64,000 bases of DNA, from positions 1 to 64,000 of the forward strand of contig CADAOZ010000005.1 in NCBI GenBank assembly GCA_902789735.1. Direction: 5' to 3'. Of this stretch, positions 58,290 through 64,000 are shown one piece after another. Both the position numbers and the translations under genes were made by a program. The notes under the pieces were generated by a model, which was not told the DNA's origin, ran no database searches, and saw only the letters and a list, made by a program, of their open reading frames with translations. The DNA comes from an uncultured Lachnospiraceae bacterium. Its GTDB lineage: Bacteria > Bacillota > Clostridia > Lachnospirales > Lachnospiraceae. Each line of letters opens with the position of its first letter. The stretch's first letter is position 1.

Positions 58290-59318
58290 CTATTCCTTTT
58301 TATAAAGATCGTCCAGCTGCTGTTTGATGCCTTTCAGTACGCCGACGACCCTGTCATAATCCATACGCTTGGGACCGATAATACCGACCGTTCCCTTCAT
58401 GCCGTCCCCCAGCTCATAGGTGGCCGTGACCACACTGCAGTCCCGCAGGCTGGGAATCGACATCTCATTGCCGATATAGACCTGTACGCCTGTCTCCTCC
58501 TGGCCGGAGAGCTGGTTCCGGACCAGGGTCCCCAGCACCTGCTTCTCTTCGAAGTTGCTGATGATCTCACTGGCTTTCTGATTATCGGTCAGCTCCGGGT
58601 AGCGGAAGATGTTATTGGCGCCGCTGGTGTAGATCTGAAGCTCCTCCTCCTTGTGGACGATCTCGGCTGCCGCGTCAATGACGTCGCTGATGATCTCCGT
58701 ATGGATCCCGGCGCTGCGCTTGATCGATTCGATCAGGCCCAGGGTGATATCCTCCACCGGAAGCCCGCACAGGTTGGTATTGAGCAGCAGGTTCAGCTTC
58801 AGCAGCTGTTCCTGAGATAGTTCCCTGTCGACCCGGATCATGGTATTGCGGATCATGTTTCCTTCCAAAACTATGACTGCCAGGACATTGGCCGGATCGA
58901 TCTGGGAAAGCTGGATAAACTTGATCTTGTTCTGCCTGACGGAGGGCGTCGTGACCATGGACGCGTACTGGGTATTGGCTGCCAGCAGCTTGGCCACCTG
59001 CTTGAGCTGGGTCTCGAGTTTATCCTGCTTTTCCAGCAGGACACTTTTCATCTCCTCGACCTCGGCTTTTTCCTCCTGCAGCATGTTGTCAACGTAAATC
59101 CTGTAACCGGCATCCGTCGGAATCCTGCCTGCGGATGTGTGGGGCTGCTTGATCAGTCCCATTTCCTCCAGGTCAGACATCTCATTGCGGATGGTCGCGC
59201 TGCTCAGGTGCAGATCTGTATATTTGGAAATCGTTCTGCTTCCGACCGGTTCGCCGGTCTCCAGATAGTTCCGGATAATGGCCTGCAATATTTTCATCTT
59301 GCGGCCCTGCAGTTCCAT
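58290..59318 (-). CDS. hrcA: Heat-inducible transcription repressor HrcA
   Basis: 342 aa. N-terminal winged helix (TGEPVGSRTISKYTDLHLSS, about 18-37) with SSATIRNEMSDLEEMG. Binds CIRCE and is inactivated when GroE is titrated. First gene of hrcA-grpE-dnaK-dnaJ; the promoter region contains a perfect CIRCE element, giving autoregulation. Confidence 0.97.
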   Translation of the reverse strand: MELQGRKMKILQAIIRNYLETGEPVGSRTISKYTDLHLSSATIRNEMSDLEEMGLIKQPHTSAGRIPTDAGYRIYVDNMLQEEKAEVEEMKSVLLEKQDKLETQLKQVAKLLAANTQYASMVTTPSVRQNKIKFIQLSQIDPANVLAVIVLEGNMIRNTMIRVDRELSQEQLLKLNLLLNTNLCGLPVEDITLGLIESIKRSAGIHTEIISDVIDAAAEIVHKEEELQIYTSGANNIFRYPELTDNQKASEIISNFEEKQVLGTLVRNQLSGQEETGVQVYIGNEMSIPSLRDCSVVTATYELGDGMKGTVGIIGPKRMDYDRVVGVLKGIKQQLDDLYKKE

Positions 59319-59351
59319 ACAGCTTCCTCCTTTGCTTTGCTTTCCGGTTTG

Positions 59352-59378
59352 TTAGCACTCGACTCGGCTGAGTGCTAA
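59352..59378 (-). promoter_or_regulatory. CIRCE operator of the dnaK operon
   Basis: TTAGCACTC-N9-GAGTGCTAA, a perfect match to the CIRCE consensus, between the promoter and the hrcA start. Confidence 0.98.
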
Positions 59379-59393
59379 CATCTTTCGAACATT

Positions 59394-59422
59394 AAAATAG
59401 CACCGAAGCATTGGGATGTCAA
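59394..59422 (-). promoter_or_regulatory. Promoter of the hrcA-grpE-dnaK-dnaJ operon
   Basis: Minus strand: perfect -35 TTGACA (59417-59422), 17-bp spacer, -10 TATTTT (59394-59399), followed directly by CIRCE. Confidence 0.85.
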
Positions 59423-59506
59423 CTGCCTCTTTAAGGAAATTTATGAAAAATCTGTGAATGGCGCAAAAACAGGGCAAAGTCCCTGCTTTTGGGATTCGGC
59501 AGACAC

Positions 59507-59538
59507 AAAAAGACGTCCGGCTTTCTGGCCGGGCGTCT
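59507..59538 (-). terminator. Terminator of the GNAT-aminotransferase operon
   Basis: An 11-bp stem AGACGCCCGGC/GCCGGACGTCT (one wobble) followed by TTTTTGTG on the minus strand. Separates this unit from the dnaK operon promoter. Confidence 0.88.
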
Positions 59539-59586
59539 TCACTTATTTTTCCTGTTTCTTTCTCAGTTCTTTCCGGTCATTTCCTT

Positions 59587-60783
59587 TTACCTGCGGATGC
59601 CGTAGGTCTCTTCGACGAATCTGCGCAGGGCCGGGATGGAGCGCTCGACCTTTTCCGTGTCGATGCAGTAGGCCATGCGGAAGAAGCCGGGGGCGTGGAA
59701 GCTGTCGGTGGGGACCAGGATCAGGTCGTACTTCAGGGCCTTTTTACAGAAGGCGACCGCGTCCTCTTCCAGAGCCTTGGGCATGATGTAGAAGGTGCCG
59801 CCGGGGCGGGTGACGGTAAAGCCCAGGTCTGTCAGGGCGTCATAGAGCAGGTTCATGTTGGTCTCATAGACGGACAGGTCGGAGGTGTCATCCACGGTGT
59901 CACCCATGGCCAGGGTGATCAGGGAGGACGGGCAGTTATGGCCGATGCCTCTGGAGATCTGGCCGCACATGGCGACGATGTTGTCCGCCTCCTCGCAGGC
60001 GGGATTGACTGCCACATAACCGATACGCTCGCCGGGAACGGACAGGGATTTGGAGAAGGAATAGCAGGTCAGGGTATGGTCATAATATCTGGCCGTATAG
60101 GGTGTCTGCTTTCCGTCAAAAACGATCTCCCGGTAAGGCTCATCCGAGATCAGGAAAACATTGTGACCGAATTCCCGGGATTTGCGTTTCAGCACTTCCG
60201 CCAGGCGGGTCAGGGTCTCTTCCGTGTAGATGGCGCCGGACGGATTATTGGGGGAGTTGATCAGGACCGCTGCCACGGAAGGGGTCAGCTTCTCCTCCAG
60301 GTCCTCAAAGTTGATCTGGAAATGTTCCGTCTCGGGCTCCACGATCTTGATCCTGGCCCCTGTCTCATTGATATAGGGATAATACTCGGGGAAGAAGGGG
60401 GCAAATACGATGACCTCGTCGCCGGGCTGGGTCACAGCCCGCAGGGCATGGGCCAGGGATCCGGCCGCGCCGGCCGTCGGGAAAATATGATGGGGGCCGT
60501 ACTGCATGCCGAAACGGCGGTTGAGGGAGGCCGCTACTTTCTCCTTGACGGAAGGCAGGCCTGTGGTCGGGGCGTAGCCGTGCAGTCTGACGGGATCCTC
60601 TTCCTGCAGATAGCGGACACAGGCTTCCCTGAAGCTGTCAGGGGCGGGGACAGAGGGATTGCCCAGGCTGTAGTCAAATACATTTTCGTAGCCGATCTCT
60701 TTCCCTCTGGCGGTCGCGTATTCCGAAAGCTCGCGGATCACGGATTTGTTTGAAAGCATTCCAAGGTAGTGTTGGTTGATCAT
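59587..60783 (-). CDS. PLP-dependent aminotransferase (class I/II)
   Basis: 398 aa fold-type I aminotransferase of the aspartate/MalY-like group. PLP-binding lysine in CYSFSKSLSVPGERIGYVA (about 235-253); NSPNNPSGAIYTEETL (about 165-180) and SDEPYREIVFDG (about 198-209) are conserved active-site segments. The substrate is not predictable from sequence alone. ATG overlaps the GNAT gene stop. Confidence 0.92.
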   Translation of the reverse strand: MINQHYLGMLSNKSVIRELSEYATARGKEIGYENVFDYSLGNPSVPAPDSFREACVRYLQEEDPVRLHGYAPTTGLPSVKEKVAASLNRRFGMQYGPHHIFPTAGAAGSLAHALRAVTQPGDEVIVFAPFFPEYYPYINETGARIKIVEPETEHFQINFEDLEEKLTPSVAAVLINSPNNPSGAIYTEETLTRLAEVLKRKSREFGHNVFLISDEPYREIVFDGKQTPYTARYYDHTLTCYSFSKSLSVPGERIGYVAVNPACEEADNIVAMCGQISRGIGHNCPSSLITLAMGDTVDDTSDLSVYETNMNLLYDALTDLGFTVTRPGGTFYIMPKALEEDAVAFCKKALKYDLILVPTDSFHAPGFFRMAYCIDTEKVERSIPALRRFVEETYGIRR

Positions 60784-61706
60784 GTTTGTCCTCCCGCCTT
60801 CTCTCCAAGGCTGTTATGTAAAAAAACTTCTTTTTGTAAAAGATAAAATATCTGTCCCTGCCGTTCCTCCCGCTCCCGGAAGCCAAGCCGCTCCAGCATG
60901 GCCAGGGAGGCGGTATTCTCTCTGTCGGCGCCGGCGGATACGGTCTCAAATCCCAGCATGGTAAAGCCGTAGCCCAGAAGGGCCCTGCATACTTCCAGGG
61001 TCAGTCCCTGCCTGCGGAAGGGTCCCGCGGTCAGGTATCCGAAACAGGCGTCCTCTCCCAGGCTGTCCGCGGCGGTGGGCGCCGAAAAGCCGGTCCTTCC
61101 GATCAGCTGTCCGGTCTCCTTATACAGGATGGCCCAGTGGCCGTAGCCGTACAGACCGTAGATTCTGGAAATATAAGCTTTCAGAATCTCCTGTTCCCTG
61201 CCCCGGTCCTCTGAAGGGGGCTGCAGCCAGCGCAGGGCTTCTTCGTCATAAAGATCATAGATGGCGTCCAGATCCTCCGGGACAAATTCCCGGACCAGAC
61301 AGCGGTCCGTTTCCAGGATGAACCAGGGATAGCCGGACAGACGCTGGTAAATCTTGTTCCAGGAATCCGCATCGATCCACCGGGGCTCCTGGATCAGATA
61401 ATCGGCCCCCGGGAAGGATTCGCCGGGGTTGCCGCCGTGCAGATAGCCGGCCGCGTTTTTTCCCTGTTCCCGCAGGGCTGCCAGAATATCACCGCTGTCC
61501 GTCACGAACAGGGTCTCCTTCATATCCCGGACCGCGGCCGCGGCCTGTCCGGGACTGCCGGTCCGGATGATCCGGCAGTCAATCCCCTTTTCCTCCAGTC
61601 CGGTCCGCGCGGCCTCCAGTTCGCCGCCTGCCGGATCAGCCGGGCCCTTTGCCGGCCTGCACAGAAAACATATGCGTCCGGGTCTCTTTTCCTCCGCTCG
61701 TATCAT
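60780..61706 (-). CDS. GNAT acetyltransferase with an N-terminal HAD-like domain
   Basis: 308 aa from ATG 61706 (MIRAEEKRPGR), the best guess among alternatives. The C-terminal half is GNAT (LVREFVPEDLDAIYDLYDEE, GRTGFSA, GYLTAGPFRRQGLTLEVCRA, ENTASLAMLERLGFREREE). The N-terminal 130 residues, with LFVTDSGDILAALREQG, AGYLHGGNPGESFPGADYLI and a preceding LEEKGIDCRII segment, resemble the second half of a HAD-like hydrolase but lack the nucleophile DxDxT. Overlaps the aminotransferase start. Confidence 0.8.
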   Translation of the reverse strand: MIRAEEKRPGRICFLCRPAKGPADPAGGELEAARTGLEEKGIDCRIIRTGSPGQAAAAVRDMKETLFVTDSGDILAALREQGKNAAGYLHGGNPGESFPGADYLIQEPRWIDADSWNKIYQRLSGYPWFILETDRCLVREFVPEDLDAIYDLYDEEALRWLQPPSEDRGREQEILKAYISRIYGLYGYGHWAILYKETGQLIGRTGFSAPTAADSLGEDACFGYLTAGPFRRQGLTLEVCRALLGYGFTMLGFETVSAGADRENTASLAMLERLGFREREERQGQIFYLLQKEVFLHNSLGEKAGGQT

Positions 61707-61751
61707 ACAGTCCCGCCTGCTGTCCTTTCCTGTCTGATTTCCATAGAACAC

Positions 61752-61780
61752 ATCTTACAACCGCCTACTGTGAATTGCAA
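61752..61780 (-). promoter_or_regulatory. Promoter of the GNAT-aminotransferase operon
   Basis: Minus strand: -35 TTGCAA (61775-61780), 17-bp spacer, -10 TAAGAT (61752-61757). Confidence 0.6.
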
Positions 61781-61869
61781 ACCCTCTCCGGGCCCGGGCG
61801 GTCATGTTCACGATTTGTTCACATTTTATTAAAGCATTTTTTAAATCATTCTCATTTTTCAGTCACTTC

Positions 61870-62032
61870 TGACAGGTATGATTAGACCATACAAATAAGA
61901 CATCTTCCCACTGTAGCTGTCAAGTTACATCAGATTATCTTTTTCATAATATGCCAGATATCTTCGGATATCTGGCACCTCCTTCGTTATGGGGCTTTTT
62001 TCGGGACGGTTCTTCTGAGCCGTCTTTTTACG
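61870..62032 (+). ncRNA. Candidate small structured RNA
   Basis: The plus strand holds a perfect 11-bp hairpin TGCCAGATATC-TTCG-GATATCTGGCA (61952-61977), then single-stranded CACCTCCTT (complementary to AAGGAGGTG), and a GACGGTTC...GAGCCGTC hairpin followed by TTTTT. No strong promoter (TATGAT at 61877-61882 without a good -35). On the minus strand TTGACA-N17-TCTTAT lies within it. No known family recognised. Confidence 0.35.
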
Positions 62033-62121
62033 TAATACAGCCTTTCTGGCACTTCATTTTATGTAAACAGTTTTTGAACAGACGCCGCCGGAAGTAATAC
62101 AGACAAAAGGGGACACGATTT

Positions 62122-62154
62122 AAAAAAGGCAGGACGTTTTCACACGCCCTGCCT
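62122..62154 (-). terminator. Terminator of the crh-like gene
   Basis: AGGCAGG/CCTGCCT plus inner CGT/ACG pairing, followed on the minus strand by TTTTTTA. Confidence 0.85.
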
Positions 62155-62166
62155 GTTCTTTACTGC

Positions 62167-62430
62167 TCAAACTGCGGTATTCTCAACAAGAAATCCCTCA
62201 AGCTCACTTACGGCTTCCGCTTCATCCGCACCGTCCGCGGAGATGATGATCACTTCATCCGCTGCGGGTTCCAGAGACATCATGCCCATGATGCTTTTGG
62301 CATTCACGCGTTTGGTCTCTGTTTCCATGTAGATCCTGCTGTCGTATTTACTGGCCACCTGGACAAGTTTTGCGAAGGATCTTGCCTCGAGGCCGTCCGC
62401 TCGAGATATTCTGATTGATTTCTTAAGCAT
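62167..62430 (-). CDS. Crh-like HPr-family protein (His15 replaced by Glu)
   Basis: 87 aa from ATG 62430 (MLKKSIRISRADG), after CAAGGAGACTACTGTA. The His15 position reads ADGLEARSFA, with Glu in place of His, so it cannot take part in PTS phosphotransfer; the Ser46 region VNAKSIMGMMSL is present. In Bacillus, crh (Gln15) lies right after whiA (yvcL), as this gene does here. Crh serves catabolite control through Ser46-P with CcpA. This gene is thus the Crh equivalent by position and by the missing histidine. Confidence 0.87.
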   Translation of the reverse strand: MLKKSIRISRADGLEARSFAKLVQVASKYDSRIYMETETKRVNAKSIMGMMSLEPAADEVIIISADGADEAEAVSELEGFLVENTAV

Positions 62431-62461
62431 TACAGTAGTCTCCTTGTCTGATCTGTATCTG

Positions 62462-63412
62462 TTAATAACCTCCCTGCAGTCTTTGTGCATGTTCAGACAG
62501 TTTTCTGAGCCTGTGGCTGACACCCGATTTACTGATCGGCGGGGAACACATGCGCCCGAGTTCCGACATGGAGACTTCCGGATACTCGAGTCTGAGTTCT
62601 GCGATCTTGCGAAGGCCTTCAGGGAGTTCTCTGAGCCTGCCTTCCCGTTCCAGGAATTGGATATCCCGGATCTGGTTTTGTGCCGCGTTCACCGTTTTGC
62701 TGATGTTAGCTGTTTCACAGTTGACCCTGCGGTTCACACTGTTGCGTACTTCCTTCATGATCCGCCGGTTCTCCAGTTCCATCAGGGAAACATGGGCACC
62801 GATCAGACCCAGGACCTGTGCGATCTCTTCAGAGTCTTTCAGATATACGACATGATACTTTTTCCGCCGGATCACTTTAGCGCCCATGCCGTAGCCGTTC
62901 AGGACCTCCCGGATCTGCTCCGCCGTATCACCCTCCGTACAGGCAAATTCCAGATGGTATTCCTTTTCCGGGTCGCTCATTGATCCCACACACAGGAAAG
63001 CCGCTCTCAAAAAGGCCCGCCTGCAGCATTCCCGCTCCAGTAAAGCCCCGGGGATCCTGGCCCCTTTCTGTCCGAAGGGTCTGGTCCTGTCCTCATAGCC
63101 AAGGACGGCAGCCAGCTTTTCCAGTTCCTCCTGCGCGTCCGCTCCCTGTATGCCGCATTGAAAGCTGTCGCTCTGCTCCTGCACCATACTGCGCAATCTG
63201 CTGTCTATATTAATCTGTTTTCTTAATAAAGTAAAGCACTTTCTGCCTGCTGCCCCTTTATCCGCGCTGATTTCCAGCCGGAAGCCCGCCTCCGGAGTCC
63301 AGGTAAAAGAAGCGGACAGGGCCAGCAGCACGGCCAGCTCCGCCAGCCTGCAGTGGGCAGGTCCCGGGATGATTCCGGCGATCTGCGTCCGGACGTCTCC
63401 AGAAAATGACAT
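62462..63412 (-). CDS. whiA: DNA-binding protein WhiA
   Basis: 316 aa. An N-terminal LAGLIDADG-like fold (from FSGDVRTQIAGIIPG through AFLCVGSMSDPEKEYHLEF) and a C-terminal helix-turn-helix (LRELPEGLRKIAELRLEYPE and MSELGRMCSPPISKSGVSHR). Affects cell division and chromosome segregation in Bacillus and sporulation in Streptomyces. In Bacillus whiA follows rapZ (yvcJ) and yvcK; here murB comes directly before it (45-bp gap). Confidence 0.96.
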   Translation of the reverse strand: MSFSGDVRTQIAGIIPGPAHCRLAELAVLLALSASFTWTPEAGFRLEISADKGAAGRKCFTLLRKQINIDSRLRSMVQEQSDSFQCGIQGADAQEELEKLAAVLGYEDRTRPFGQKGARIPGALLERECCRRAFLRAAFLCVGSMSDPEKEYHLEFACTEGDTAEQIREVLNGYGMGAKVIRRKKYHVVYLKDSEEIAQVLGLIGAHVSLMELENRRIMKEVRNSVNRRVNCETANISKTVNAAQNQIRDIQFLEREGRLRELPEGLRKIAELRLEYPEVSMSELGRMCSPPISKSGVSHRLRKLSEHAQRLQGGY

Positions 63413-63457
63413 AGTTTCCGCCTTTCCTCAAAGGGAGGCTCCGGCGCTCCCGCGCCC

Positions 63458-64000
63458 TCAGAATTCTCCCAGACAAATGACCTCTCTCTGCAGTTGGATT
63501 CCGGTATCCTCATAGACCCTGCGGCTGACATCCTCGATGACCTGCAGGATCTGGGCGGATGTGGCGTGTCCCCGGTTGATGACAAAGCCGCAGTGCTTTT
63601 CAGACACCTGGGCGTCACCGCAGCGGTAGCCCCGCAGGCCCGCGTCCATGATCAGCTTGCCGGCAAAATATCCCTCCGGCCTTTTAAAGGTGCTGCCGGC
63701 ACTGGGATACTCCAGCGGCTGTTTGTCCCGCCGTTTCATGGCCATCTCCCGGATCCTGGCCCGGATGGCTTCCGGATCGTCTTCCTCCAGAATAAAGACC
63801 GCTTCTGTCACAGCGGCCCGGATCCGTTTCAGGACAGAGGTCCTGTAGCCGAATTCCATCTGCTCTCCTGTATAGGTAAAAGGTTCTGCCGCGTCCCCTT
63901 CCAGGGGAATCATGGTCACCGCGGTCACACACTGGCGCATCTCTCCCCCGTAGGCACCGGCATTCATCACGATGCCGCCGCCGACTGACCCGGGAATGCC
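63458..64000 (-). CDS. murB: UDP-N-acetylenolpyruvoylglucosamine reductase MurB (partial)
   Basis: The C-terminal ~180 residues; the gene continues past the right edge of the window. GIPGSVGGGIVMNAGAYGG (FAD-binding region) is at the edge, followed by YPSAGSTFKRPEGYFAGKLI (catalytic Ser) and GHATSAQILQVIEDV. Reduces enolpyruvyl-UDP-GlcNAc to UDP-MurNAc using NADPH. Confidence 0.95.
   Translation of the reverse strand, partial: GIPGSVGGGIVMNAGAYGGEMRQCVTAVTMIPLEGDAAEPFTYTGEQMEFGYRTSVLKRIRAAVTEAVFILEEDDPEAIRARIREMAMKRRDKQPLEYPSAGSTFKRPEGYFAGKLIMDAGLRGYRCGDAQVSEKHCGFVINRGHATSAQILQVIEDVSRRVYEDTGIQLQREVICLGEF

Larger units (their letters stand above)
61707..62166. other. 460-bp gap with a promoter, a structured region and a terminator
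   Basis: No protein gene. It contains the GNAT promoter (61752-61780), an AT-rich stretch, a strong hairpin with an anti-Shine-Dalgarno-like sequence (61952-61995), a plus-strand terminator-like hairpin (about 62009-62030) and the crh terminator (62122-62154). Confidence 0.6.

Overview
The window looks like chromosomal core from a Gram-positive, GC-rich, anaerobic Clostridia member, most likely Lachnospiraceae. This rests on the protein families (type III glutamine synthetase, class II FBP aldolase, HrcA/CIRCE heat-shock operon, IreB, DUF1292, RNase J, WhiA/Crh, CdaA/YbbR) and on a gene order close to the Bacillus/Clostridium pattern. I cannot name genus or species. Nearly every gene is on the minus strand; the exceptions are fba (402), a LURP-one-like gene (36575) and an HPr-like gene (49486). 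I see no IS element, prophage or CRISPR array.

Layout by region: 0.4-1.3 kb fba with a strong terminator. 1.5-4.2 kb a GH13 amylase gene invaded by short in-frame repeats. 4.5-9.9 kb a cell-division/tRNA/purine/protease cluster (HU, S4 protein, DivIC, TilS, Hpt, FtsH) corresponding to the B. subtilis yabO-divIC-tilS-hpt-ftsH region but without the sporulation genes usually found in it. 10-15 kb cca, an HPr, YbbR, CdaA and two unknown membrane proteins. 15-23.2 kb a DNA repair and competence block (uvrB-uvrA-recD2-comF) behind a LexA-like site. 23.4-26.5 kb an SPFH/zinc-ribbon pair and a tiny Cys-rich protein. 26.6-31.3 kb an S41 protease-VTC-DUF4956-CotH module. 31.5-36.2 kb a PucR-type regulator, CvfB, acyl-ACP thioesterase and an AGCS symporter. 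37.3 kb tRNA-Gln(CTG). 37.5-42.5 kb TrkH/TrkA and glutamine synthetase III. 42.5-49.4 kb U32 peptidase, O-methyltransferase, a short MltG-like protein, RNase J, DUF1292, RuvX, IreB and MtaB. 49.8-59.4 kb the heat-shock operon hrcA-grpE-dnaK-dnaJ followed by prmA-rsmE-cysteine desulfurase-thiI. 59.6-61.7 kb aminotransferase and GNAT protein. 62.2-64 kb Crh-like HPr, WhiA and murB, which runs off the right edge.

The most unusual feature is in the amylase gene: about 15 copies of a ~20-bp element (core GCAAACGAGCTCAGAGGTGG in coding orientation) sit in two loops of the protein and in the 5' leader, used in more than one reading frame without breaking the ORF. Short tandem duplications recur elsewhere (35-bp x4 upstream of the S4 gene, duplicated 3' ends of the amylase gene and uvrA, a 15-bp duplication at the cvfB start, 12-bp repeats in mtaB, an 87-bp zinc-ribbon duplication), suggesting slippage or small-element expansion is common in this genome. 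The S41-VTC-DUF4956-CotH module is the best candidate for an incompletely described functional system. The set of three HPr-like proteins, only one of which keeps His15, is also notable.
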